A stretch of 9,103 bases of DNA. Source: an uncultured Porphyromonadaceae bacterium (GTDB lineage: Bacteria; Bacteroidota; Bacteroidia; Bacteroidales; Muribaculaceae). Positions 1-6,929 of this stretch are shown one piece after another (position 1 is the first letter of the stretch; each line of letters begins with the position of its first letter). The position numbers and the translations under genes were made by a program. The stretch covers positions 1 through 9,103 of the forward strand of contig CAMWRB010000037.1 in assembly GCA_947176545.1 (NCBI GenBank), written 5' to 3'. Under the pieces are notes generated by a model. The model saw only the letters and a program-made list of their open reading frames with translations, ran no database searches and was not told the origin of the DNA.

Positions 1-25
1 TTTCGGAAGTGTGTGAGGGCTTCAG

Positions 26-68
26 CCCGAAAAACCCGAATCCCCCCGAATTATCCCGAATTATCCCG
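26..68. repeat. Phased CCCGAA short tandem repeat
   Basis: CCCGAA occurs at 26-31, 35-40, 45-50 and 55-60, with a final CCCG at 65-68. The spacing is 9, 10 and 10 bases. The last two full units are exact 10-base copies (CCCGAATTAT at 45-54 and 55-64). A small hairpin, GGGC (17-20) with GCCC (25-28) around a TTCA loop, lies at its left edge and could be the end of an upstream transcript, but no T-tract follows. The repeat sits about 40-50 bases upstream of the -7 box of the MATE gene. A role as binding site, terminator relic or plain low-complexity sequence cannot be decided here. Confidence 0.5.
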
Positions 69-107
69 CCTCCGCGACCGAAACGAGCGCATATCAAAAA
101 AAAGTAT

Positions 108-115
108 TAACTTTG
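108..115 (+). promoter_or_regulatory. Bacteroidetes-type -7 box (TAACTTTG) for the MATE-neuB unit
   Basis: TAACTTTG matches the Bacteroidetes primary sigma -7 consensus TAnnTTTG exactly and stands 4 bases before the ATG at 120. I see no good TTTG -33 element at the usual distance (about 84-90). If the box is used, transcription would start at about 119-121, giving an mRNA with almost no leader. Confidence 0.5.
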
Positions 116-119
116 CGAT

Positions 120-1496
120 ATGCCACAAGAGTCAACCGACCGCCTTAAAGAGCTCGCGACAGCGCCCATATGGCGCATCCTGCTCAAATATTCAATACCG
201 GCTGTGACCGGTATTGTCGTCACCGCACTGTATAATATCATCGACTCGATTGTCATCGGTCACGCTATCGACGACCCCAATGTCGTGGCCGGTATTGCCG
301 TTACTTTCCCGGTCATGAACCTGTCGTCCGCTCTCGGTATGCTCATCGGAGCCGGTGCCGCGACACGCACATCTATCGTGCTCGGCCAGAAAGACCTGCA
401 TCGGGCCGAAGTCATACTCGGCAACTGCGTGCAGCTGTCGGTCATAATCGGTCTGAGCTATATCACTATCTTCTATATATTTATAGACAAAATCCTGTAT
501 ATGTTCGGCGCGTCGGCCGCCACACTCCCCTATGCCCGCGAATTTATTCTCTGGGTCATGCCGGGAATGGTGCTCATCAACCTGACGTTCAGCTACAACA
601 ACGTCATGCGCGCCTCGGGCTACCCCTCCAAGGCCATGTACACCAACATATTAGGTGCGGTCCTCAACGCCATTCTCGCACCTTTGTTCCTCTTCGTCTT
701 CAAATGGGGAATACGCGGAGCCGCCATCGCCACGGACATATCCATGCTCGTGACATGTATATGGGTGATGTCACACTTCTTCAACCGAAAAAACACGCTC
801 CACTTCGTGCGCGGCACGTTCCGTCTGCGCGCGGATGTCATCAAATCGGTGTTGTACATCGGTATGGCACCGTTCCTCATCAACGTGGCGGGTGCCGGCA
901 TCAATGCAATAGTCAATAACTCGCTGCTCAAATACGGCGGCGACAACGCCATCGCGGCTGTAGTGGTCTTCAACCGCTACGTGACCATATTCGTATTCAT
1001 CGTCATCGGTATCTGTCAGGGTATGCAGCCTATCTTAGGCTACAACTACGGTATGGGCAAGTATGACCGTCTCTTCAAGACCCTCGGACTGGCGGCCGTT
1101 TCGTCAGTGGTCATCACGACCATCGGCAGCCTGGTCGGCCACTTCCTGCCGAGGCCTATCGCCTCACTCTTCATGCAGGATGAGCAACAGATAATCTGTG
1201 CCATCAACTGTATCCGAATCACTACGGTGACATTCTGGATGGTCGGATTTCAGGTTGTGGCCACCAACTTCTTCCAATCCCTCGGCATGGCCGGCAAAGC
1301 CGTATTCCTGTCGCTGACACGCCAAATAATCTTCATGATACCCCTGCTGTTCATTCTCCCGCCACATTTCGGTCTGGATGGAGTATGGGCCGCATTCCCG
1401 ATTTCGGACGCCGTATCGTCGATTGTAGCGGCCGCAATGCTCTTCTGGCAGATACGCCACATACGTCATACCCTAATCCCCGCCAATAATAACTGA
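120..1496 (+). CDS. MATE family efflux transporter (MepA/DinF-like)
   Basis: Predicted inner-membrane antiporter of 458 residues, the normal length for the MATE family, which exports cationic drugs, dyes or metabolites using a Na+ or H+ gradient. The sequence is almost wholly hydrophobic with about twelve membrane segments. It has the typical N-terminal opening (a polar stretch, then LLKYSIPAVTG at about 21-31), the LYNIIDSIVIGH element at about 37-48 on the first helices, and QGMQPILGYNYG at about 300-311, a hallmark of the MepA-like branch. The polar C-terminal tail ends in NNN. The ATG at 120 gives the expected N-terminus length and stands just behind a -7 box. neuB starts 4 bases after the stop, so the two are probably co-transcribed. 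The substrate is unknown; the link to neuB hints at a surface-sugar-related role but does not show it. The MATE assignment is secure, the substrate is not. Confidence 0.93.
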   Translation: MPQESTDRLKELATAPIWRILLKYSIPAVTGIVVTALYNIIDSIVIGHAIDDPNVVAGIAVTFPVMNLSSALGMLIGAGAATRTSIVLGQKDLHRAEVILGNCVQLSVIIGLSYITIFYIFIDKILYMFGASAATLPYAREFILWVMPGMVLINLTFSYNNVMRASGYPSKAMYTNILGAVLNAILAPLFLFVFKWGIRGAAIATDISMLVTCIWVMSHFFNRKNTLHFVRGTFRLRADVIKSVLYIGMAPFLINVAGAGINAIVNNSLLKYGGDNAIAAVVVFNRYVTIFVFIVIGICQGMQPILGYNYGMGKYDRLFKTLGLAAVSSVVITTIGSLVGHFLPRPIASLFMQDEQQIICAINCIRITTVTFWMVGFQVVATNFFQSLGMAGKAVFLSLTRQIIFMIPLLFILPPHFGLDGVWAAFPISDAVSSIVAAAMLFWQIRHIRHTLIPANNN

Positions 1497-1500
1497 TAAG

Positions 1501-2526
1501 ATGGTTACCATAATAGCCGAAGCCGGTGTCAATCACAACGGCGATTACGATACGGCCGTCAGGCTCATACACGCCGCCAAAGAGGCCGGTGCAGATTATG
1601 TCAAGTTTCAGACGGCAGTCCCGGAGCTGGTCATATCCCGATTCGCTCCCAAGGCGGAATATCAGAAAGAGACGACCGGAGCGGAGGAATCACAACTCGA
1701 CATGTGCCGCAAAATTCATCTCCCCCTCTCTGACTACGCTCTGCTGAAGGAGGAGTGCGACCGAGTCGGTATAAGATTTCTGTCCACACCGTTCGACCTC
1801 GTCTCCATAGACCTGCTCGCCGACCTCGGTATGGACTGCTTCAAAGTTCCATCGGGTGAGATAACCAACCTGCCGTATCTGCGCAAAATCGCATCCAAGG
1901 GGTTACCGGTCATCCTGTCGTGCGGCATGTCCACTCTTGAAGAGGTCGAGGACGCCATACTCATACTGACCGGCTCACATCCGGACTATTCCTCCGAGTC
2001 TGAGCTGACGCGGGAAGATATAACCGTACTGCACTGCAACACCCAGTATCCCACACCTTACGCAGATGTCAATCTGCGTGCCATGAACGAGCTACACGAC
2101 CGCCTGAACGTGCGCACCGGATATTCGGACCATACACAGGGCATCGAGGTGCCGATAGCGGCCGTGGCTCTCGGAGCTGAGGTCATCGAGAAGCATTTCA
2201 CGCTCGACCATAATATGGAGGGACCGGACCATAAGGCCAGCCTTGAACCGGACCAACTGAAAGCTATGGTTGCCGCCATACGCAACATCGAAACAGCATT
2301 GGGCGACGGACACAAACGTGTCTCCGAGAGCGAGAGACCCAATATCACGGTAGCGCGCAAAAGTATCGTCGCGGCTTGTCCTATATCACAAGGCGACTTG
2401 CTGACAGAAGAAAATCTTACCGTAAAACGTCCCGGGAACGGCCTCTCGCCGATGATGTGGGACAAGGTGATAGGGACTCCCGCAGAGCGTGATTATGCCG
2501 AGGACGAGCCACTCGACCCCCGCTAA
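1501..2526 (+). CDS. neuB: N-acetylneuraminate (nonulosonic acid) synthase NeuB
   Basis: Cytoplasmic enzyme of 341 residues that condenses phosphoenolpyruvate with an N-acylated hexosamine (ManNAc for sialic acid) to make a nine-carbon nonulosonic acid for surface glycans. The order is the classical one: a TIM barrel (about 1-265) starting with AEAGVNHNG (6-14), then an SAF/antifreeze-like domain (about 281-341). Visible active-site residues are H211 (GYSDHT) and H232 (EKHFTLD), 21 residues apart as are metal ligands H215 and H236 of Neisseria meningitidis NeuB, and R310 in VKRPGNG, equivalent to the SAF-domain arginine that reaches the partner subunit. HCNTQYPTPY (178-187) and EGPDHKASLEPDQL (240-253) resemble the Campylobacter-type NeuB/LegI branch, so legionaminic acid is as possible as Neu5Ac. 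It starts 4 bases after the MATE stop codon. No neuA, neuC or epimerase is nearby, so the rest of the pathway must be encoded elsewhere. Confidence 0.94.
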   Translation: MVTIIAEAGVNHNGDYDTAVRLIHAAKEAGADYVKFQTAVPELVISRFAPKAEYQKETTGAEESQLDMCRKIHLPLSDYALLKEECDRVGIRFLSTPFDLVSIDLLADLGMDCFKVPSGEITNLPYLRKIASKGLPVILSCGMSTLEEVEDAILILTGSHPDYSSESELTREDITVLHCNTQYPTPYADVNLRAMNELHDRLNVRTGYSDHTQGIEVPIAAVALGAEVIEKHFTLDHNMEGPDHKASLEPDQLKAMVAAIRNIETALGDGHKRVSESERPNITVARKSIVAACPISQGDLLTEENLTVKRPGNGLSPMMWDKVIGTPAERDYAEDEPLDPR

Positions 2527-2567
2527 TAAAATAATCCCGACAAGATAAATGATTCGACCATCCGGCC

Positions 2568-3479
2568 TCAGTCGGAGACGGTAGTGATATGCCGACCCGA
2601 CAGGTCGTAGGTCTGCTGACGCAGATATGCACCGAGGGCTTCATAATCGCGGCCGAATTCCGCCTGCTTCTCGACGCTGACCGGCTCGCCGATGGTAACC
2701 TTCATAGGGCGGTTCTTCTTCTTGAACATTTCACGTGCCAACAACGCCGTACGCAACGGTATCGAATGATGTCCCAGATAATTGAACAATCGTGAGTTGG
2801 TGCCGTGGAAATATATGGGTATTACCGGCACTTTGGCTTTCTGTATAATCTGAAGTACGGTAGGTTGCCACGGGCGGTCCACGATTATACCCTCCGGGTC
2901 GGTCTTACCGATGGCTCCGGCCGGGAAGAACCCTACTGGCTTGCCCTCCTTTAGCATTGAGATGGCCTCGCGCACACCGGCAACAGACACCTTACGCTTC
3001 TCCGGGTCGGAGGATGCAGACTGGTCAACGGCGATAAAATTGGGGCGCATCGCTGATATACGGTTGAGTATCATATTGACCATAACCTTATATTCCGGAC
3101 GCACACGTGTCACTATATATATCAGTGCTATACCGTCGATTGAGCCGAAAGGGTGGTTGCTGACCGTGATGAATGCACCCTCCTTGAAACGCTCCAATAT
3201 CTCCATCCCCTCCACCTGAAGGTCTATATTATACTCATCGACCATCAGATGCTTGGCAAAGTCGGGACCGGGCTGCTCACACCATGCCGAGTGTACACGA
3301 TTAACCTCATCTATCTGCAACAGATGCATAAGCCACTTGACCAGATGAGGGACTTTGGCTGTAGCCGGCACCAATTCGGCTATGTCGGCCACATTGAGGA
3401 CGTCAGGACGCACTTCAACGCCCGGATATTGTTCAAAGGTGAGTATCTCCTCACCTTTCTCGTTCTTGTGTCTTTGCAT
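2568..3479 (-). CDS. PlsC-type lysophospholipid/glycerol acyltransferase
   Basis: Predicted membrane-associated acyltransferase of 303 residues that would move a fatty acyl chain onto a lysophospholipid or a related amino-lipid precursor. The active-site block is NHPFGSIDG (108-116). Here the catalytic histidine (H109) and aspartate (D115) are separated by five residues instead of the four of canonical PlsC, as in the NHPxGxxDG variant of Bacteroidetes acyltransferases and the putative hemolysin (COG3176) group. Block III reads FFPAGAIGK (184-192) instead of FPEGTRS, and block IV is PVIPIYFHGTNSR (218-230). The first roughly 85 residues form a soluble N-terminal extension. The ATG at 3479 follows the GtrA gene by 29 bases, making this the last gene of a three-gene minus-strand unit. 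It converges on neuB across 41 bases with no strong terminator. A GlsA-like role in glycine-lipid synthesis is possible but no partner N-acyltransferase is seen. Confidence 0.83.
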   Translation of the reverse strand: MQRHKNEKGEEILTFEQYPGVEVRPDVLNVADIAELVPATAKVPHLVKWLMHLLQIDEVNRVHSAWCEQPGPDFAKHLMVDEYNIDLQVEGMEILERFKEGAFITVSNHPFGSIDGIALIYIVTRVRPEYKVMVNMILNRISAMRPNFIAVDQSASSDPEKRKVSVAGVREAISMLKEGKPVGFFPAGAIGKTDPEGIIVDRPWQPTVLQIIQKAKVPVIPIYFHGTNSRLFNYLGHHSIPLRTALLAREMFKKKNRPMKVTIGEPVSVEKQAEFGRDYEALGAYLRQQTYDLSGRHITTVSD

Positions 3480-3508
3480 TGTTGCTGATTAAATTAGGAC
3501 ATTGACAA

Positions 3509-4090
3509 TTATTTGCGCACGTGTATCTCATGTATGCCTAACGTGTCGAGGAAACGGGCTATGTATTTGTCAATCCAAGTGGTCTTGAATACGAAATTAC
3601 GTTGCAGCAGGAAGTTCCAGCATAGCGACACCATCAGTGCTATAAAGAGTCTTACGGCAAGGAAGATACCATCTTTGGCCATACCGACGGTATCCTGCAG
3701 CCAGTGCCAGTCATGCACCCAGTAGTAAAGTATCTGCGTGCCGAAACTGTTAAGGAGCAACGAGCCTGTCCATACGAATACATATTTGAACAGGGCGATA
3801 CGCCACTCGACACCCTTGGCATGAAAGGTATATTTATAGTTGATGATACAGTTGAGTATTCCGCCGATGAAAGCACCGATAGCCGTAGACAGGAAGGGGG
3901 TCAGATGACAGAGCGAGAACGCTAAGAAAGCTACCAGCGTGTCAATCCATCCGCAGATTTGCGACGAGACACTGGAGCGCAACAACGTGTAGAAAAAACC
4001 GTCATTATGCAGTATTTTCTCTTTGAATTTTTCGAGCTGACGCTTTGTTGTGCCTTGCGGACTCTCTTTGACTATCGGGTTTTGCTCCAA
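3509..4090 (-). CDS. GtrA-like integral membrane protein
   Basis: A protein of 193 residues with four hydrophobic segments, the layout of the GtrA/DPMS family. These proteins are implicated in moving polyprenyl-phosphate-linked sugars across the inner membrane or helping glycosyltransferases. The two family signatures are present: LNCIINYKYTFHAKG after helix 2 and WNFLLQRNFVFKTT after helix 4. A charged cytoplasmic N-terminus of about 30 residues precedes them, longer than in minimal GtrA proteins. The only plausible start is TTG at 4090: an in-frame TAA lies 12 bases upstream of it, and the next in-frame ATG falls far inside the membrane region. It starts 26 bases after the CDP-alcohol phosphatidyltransferase gene and 29 bases before the acyltransferase gene, so the three form one unit. 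The substrate is not predictable from sequence. Confidence 0.86.
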   Translation of the reverse strand: MEQNPIVKESPQGTTKRQLEKFKEKILHNDGFFYTLLRSSVSSQICGWIDTLVAFLAFSLCHLTPFLSTAIGAFIGGILNCIINYKYTFHAKGVEWRIALFKYVFVWTGSLLLNSFGTQILYYWVHDWHWLQDTVGMAKDGIFLAVRLFIALMVSLCWNFLLQRNFVFKTTWIDKYIARFLDTLGIHEIHVRK

Positions 4091-4116
4091 AATGTAAGTC
4101 GGTTAGGTGGATACGT

Positions 4117-4815
4117 TCAGTCCTTATTCTTGTGATAGGGCTTCGGGGGGTCTATCTTGGCCAATGCCCTGAGGTCACGGGCCATGCTGCAGATATAAAT
4201 GAGGTATAGAATTGCAGCTACCAACGCTCCGGCCAGGTCGAAGAATGTCCACTCCACGCCGCATACCGGGAACGAGTAGCTACGGCAGGGCAGGTAAGTA
4301 TAAATCAGGCAGACGACTATGATTAGCAGACGCATCTCTGTCGGACCCATACCTACGTAGGTCAGAGGAAATTTACCTATGATAATGGTAGAAAGATAGG
4401 TGTAAATCGACAGACAGAGATAGCCACCCATGATAAAGAGTGAGATGCTGAGTTGCATCATCGGGGAGAGACCCAGACCGATACAGAAGAGGCATGTCGT
4501 CAGTGCGTCGAGTGAATGGTCTATAAAGAATCCGTACTTGGGTCGGCCCGTGCCGCGGTAGCGTGCCATAGTCCCGTCGAGACTGTCACCGAACCAGTTG
4601 AGAACCAGACACAGTGATGAGAGCCAGAAATAATAGAGATTGAAGTTGGCCATCCAGCAGAAGAAAGCATATCCTATTGCAGCAACCAGTCCGGTATAGC
4701 TGAGCATATCGGAAGTCACCCATGCCGGCATACGCTTTATCAACCACGCAACCAACTTTTGTTCAGCACGATACAGTATAGATGTCTGAATGCGTTCTGC
4801 ATTTTCATTACCCAT
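4117..4815 (-). CDS. CDP-alcohol phosphatidyltransferase family protein
   Basis: Integral membrane enzyme of 232 residues that transfers a phosphatidyl (or similar phospho-alcohol) group from a CDP-alcohol to an acceptor alcohol. The full signature D-x2-D-G-x2-A-R-x9-G-x3-D-x3-D is intact: D77, D80, G81, A84, R85, G95, D99 and D103. These aspartates bind the two metal ions and act in catalysis. About six hydrophobic segments surround it, as usual in the family. The ATG at 4815 lies about 30 bases downstream of a perfect TATCTTTG -7 box, so this gene probably heads its own transcript with GtrA and the acyltransferase. The acceptor could be glycerol 3-phosphate, inositol phosphate or another polyol. 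Gut Bacteroidetes use members of this family for inositol lipids, but no inositol-phosphate synthase is in the window, so the headgroup stays open. Confidence 0.9.
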   Translation of the reverse strand: MGNENAERIQTSILYRAEQKLVAWLIKRMPAWVTSDMLSYTGLVAAIGYAFFCWMANFNLYYFWLSSLCLVLNWFGDSLDGTMARYRGTGRPKYGFFIDHSLDALTTCLFCIGLGLSPMMQLSISLFIMGGYLCLSIYTYLSTIIIGKFPLTYVGMGPTEMRLLIIVVCLIYTYLPCRSYSFPVCGVEWTFFDLAGALVAAILYLIYICSMARDLRALAKIDPPKPYHKNKD

Positions 4816-4964
4816 ATTCGATATAGATTTTAGTGAAATCAGTCACAAAGATAGCATTAATATTCGGATATTTATGCTTTTTGGTTTAATATCTGATATT
4901 TGCTCATATAAATCGACGCCAATCCTATACCTTTCCGACTTACAGGCCGACGTCAGGCCGGATA
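4816..4964. other. Intergenic gap between heptose and lipid genes
   Basis: 149 bases, AT-rich, between the hddC-gmhB stop and the phosphatidyltransferase start. It holds the -7 box at 4846-4853. Near the hddC-gmhB end AGGCCG occurs twice around the palindrome GACGTC (about 4944-4959), giving only a weak GGCC/GGCC stem with no T-tract, so I do not call a terminator. Read-through from the heptose genes is therefore possible. Confidence 0.5.
4846..4853 (-). promoter_or_regulatory. -7 box (TATCTTTG) for the lipid three-gene unit
   Basis: On the minus strand TATCTTTG fits TAnnTTTG exactly and is one of the commonest forms of this element in Bacteroidales. It is about 30 bases upstream of the ATG at 4815. 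No clear TTTG -33 element is seen about 19-21 bases further upstream. It suggests that the phosphatidyltransferase-GtrA-acyltransferase genes can be transcribed separately from the heptose genes. Confidence 0.6.
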
Positions 4965-6275
4965 TTATCCCACTATATCACGCACCGCATCAAGCAGAGC
5001 GAACGGCTTGTTGCGCTCTATCAGGATTGAGGTACATCCGGCGCGTTCTCCCGCCTCCACATCTATCTCACTGTCGCCTATCATGTATGAGGCGGAGAGG
5101 TCAATATTATAATCTTCGGCGGCTCTGAGCAAAAGACCCGGCTTCGGCTTGCGACATGCGCAATCTATCTTGAGTTCACGCACTTCACCCTCGAAACCGC
5201 TGTCGGGATGGTGCGGGCAGTAATAGAGAGCATCGATATAAGCACCCTCATGGCCCAAAAGGGTGGCCATCCTGCGATGGATTTCCTCAAGTTTGGCCAC
5301 ACTCACTTCGCCACGCGCTATGACAGGCTGGTTGGTGATGACGACAGCGAGATAACCGGATTCGTTTATCAGACGGATAGCCTCGGCGGCACCATCTATA
5401 AGCCTCAGTTCTTCAGGTTCGCGCAGGAAGCCTACATACTCGTTGATTGTACCGTCGCGGTCCAGAAAGATTGCCTTCTGCGGACGCGAAAGGTTACGGC
5501 TGCTCACCACTCCGTTTATCAGGTCACGACTCACAGCTTCGAAACGCTCCGGAGTCCCCATATCCTTGACATATTCCGGACTGTCATAGCAGTACATCCG
5601 TCCGGTACCGGCCAAAGGCTTGAGAAGATTACGGTCCAGGTCCACTTTAAGCACCTTGCCGTCTGCACCGGGCTTACCTACGCTCTCGCCATCAATTCCG
5701 GAATTGTCGAGCACGGACGGACTCAGCACATGCAGGCCGGCATTGACGCGGTTGTCGTAATATTCCGGGCGTTCATCCTCCTTGGCCAGCCAACGCTCTA
5801 CACGATGGTCGGCATCGGCTATTATCAGTCCGCTGTCGTAGGGATGACTGTTCGGGTGGGTGAAGAGTGTCACATCTCCGCCATGACTGCGGTGATATTC
5901 GACAAACTTGTTGAAGTCGATGTCAAACATGGCATCGGCGTTAAGCAGCAGAAAGTCTTCCGTCAGCTTGTCGCGCATCTTGAACAGCGCACCGGTATTA
6001 CCCAATGGTGTCTCCTCGTTGTAATACTCAATCCTGACACCGAAAGGCTTGCCAGTGGCCGGCGAGATACCCGAGCCGTCACCGAAATAATCCATGATTA
6101 CATCCCCCATATGGGAGACGGTGATGATGATGTCATCAAACCCCTGCTCGCGCAATCTCTCCAGTTCATGCTCCAGCACGGGGCGCCCGTCGATTTGTAT
6201 CATGGGCTTGGGGATGTCGCTGAAGAGTGACGAAATCCGCGTCCCGCGGCCTCCGGCCATTATAACAACTTTCAT
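4965..6275 (-). CDS. gmhB: Fused heptose-1-phosphate nucleotidyltransferase / heptose-1,7-bisphosphate phosphatase (HddC-GmhB)
   Basis: A 436-residue two-domain cytoplasmic enzyme. Residues about 1-240 are a sugar-phosphate nucleotidyltransferase: GGRGTR (8-13) for the nucleotide phosphates, IPKPM with K23, GNTGAL for the base/sugar loop, and LLNADAMFD with the metal aspartate. After a short linker, residues 267-436 are a HAD-IIIA phosphatase like GmhB: FLDRDGT with nucleophile D272 and acid/base D274, the structural zinc site C353-x-H355 with C372 and C374, and GDSEID with D401. The phosphatase would remove the 7-phosphate of heptose 1,7-bisphosphate and the transferase would activate the resulting heptose 1-phosphate. 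GDP is expected from HddC precedent, but the nucleotide cannot be read from sequence. Each domain is stand-alone in the classic pathway, so the fusion joins two successive steps. Its ATG overlaps the gmhA stop as ATGA (6272-6275), implying coupled translation. Confidence 0.9.
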   Translation of the reverse strand: MKVVIMAGGRGTRISSLFSDIPKPMIQIDGRPVLEHELERLREQGFDDIIITVSHMGDVIMDYFGDGSGISPATGKPFGVRIEYYNEETPLGNTGALFKMRDKLTEDFLLLNADAMFDIDFNKFVEYHRSHGGDVTLFTHPNSHPYDSGLIIADADHRVERWLAKEDERPEYYDNRVNAGLHVLSPSVLDNSGIDGESVGKPGADGKVLKVDLDRNLLKPLAGTGRMYCYDSPEYVKDMGTPERFEAVSRDLINGVVSSRNLSRPQKAIFLDRDGTINEYVGFLREPEELRLIDGAAEAIRLINESGYLAVVITNQPVIARGEVSVAKLEEIHRRMATLLGHEGAYIDALYYCPHHPDSGFEGEVRELKIDCACRKPKPGLLLRAAEDYNIDLSASYMIGDSEIDVEAGERAGCTSILIERNKPFALLDAVRDIVG

Positions 6276-6868
6276 TTCTGCGGATTATATTGACCGAATA
6301 TCTCCTGTTCCACAATACAGCAGATTATGTGTCCTATCATGGTCTGGCATTCCTGTATACGCGGAGTGGACTCGCTTGGCACCTTTATGACGAGGTCAAA
6401 GTCATCCATCTTGCAGGGGCGCGCACCGGTAAGCGCGATGGTGAATATACCCTTGCGCCGGCACTCTTCAAGCGCTTCTACGATATTCTGCGAATTGCCG
6501 GAGGTGGATATTCCGATAAACACATCACCCTCATTCCCCTGAGCCTGTACCTGTCGGGCGAAAAGACGGTTGAAGCCGTAGTCATTGCCTATGGCAGTGA
6601 GGATAGAGGTGTCCGTAGTGAGCGCGATTGACGGGAGACCCGGGCGGTCGAAATAGAATTTGCTGACAAATTCGCCGGCGAGATGCTGCGCGTCGGCCGC
6701 ACTGCCGCCGTTGCCCGCGAATAGGGTCTTCTTGCCGTTCCTGTAAGCTGTCACACACACTTCGGCTGCCTTGCGGATAGCCTCCATCAGGGAGTCATCG
6801 GCAAGAATGCGCTCCTTGGTAGCGGCACTCTCGGCTATCTGTGATTTGATTATTTCGAGATTAGTCAT
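6272..6868 (-). CDS. gmhA: Sedoheptulose 7-phosphate isomerase GmhA
   Basis: Cytoplasmic SIS-domain isomerase of 198 residues, the usual family length. It converts sedoheptulose 7-phosphate to D-glycero-D-manno-heptose 7-phosphate, the first step toward surface heptose. The phosphate-binding loops AGNGGSAADAQH (51-62) and GISTSGNS (119-126) are intact. H62, E66, Q172 and H180 line up with the zinc/catalytic residues H61, E65, Q172 and H180 of E. coli GmhA. The ATG at 6868 follows hddA by 61 bases, in which no promoter element is visible. The stop overlaps the start of hddC-gmhB by 4 bases. The product is the substrate of HddA, encoded just upstream. Confidence 0.95.
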   Translation of the reverse strand: MTNLEIIKSQIAESAATKERILADDSLMEAIRKAAEVCVTAYRNGKKTLFAGNGGSAADAQHLAGEFVSKFYFDRPGLPSIALTTDTSILTAIGNDYGFNRLFARQVQAQGNEGDVFIGISTSGNSQNIVEALEECRRKGIFTIALTGARPCKMDDFDLVIKVPSESTPRIQECQTMIGHIICCIVEQEIFGQYNPQK

Positions 6869-6929
6869 GTCTATAGTATTGTTAGGTTATATCTGGATTT
6901 GAAATGGAAATACTCCACAGACCGGACTC

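Noticed and set aside
13..207. A 64-codon ORF over the first repeat region
   Set aside because: It overlaps the true MATE start in another frame and is low-complexity, arising from the CCCGAA repeat; no recognisable features.
2527..2575. CCGAC (2537-2541) with GTCGG (2571-2575) as a bidirectional terminator between neuB and the acyltransferase gene
   Set aside because: Only five pairs with a loop of about 29 bases, and no T-tract on either side.
5208..6230. A 340-codon open frame on the plus strand
   Set aside because: It lies entirely opposite the hddC-gmhB gene, whose domains and motifs are unmistakable. Its translation shows no family features, and its openness reflects codon bias of the real gene.
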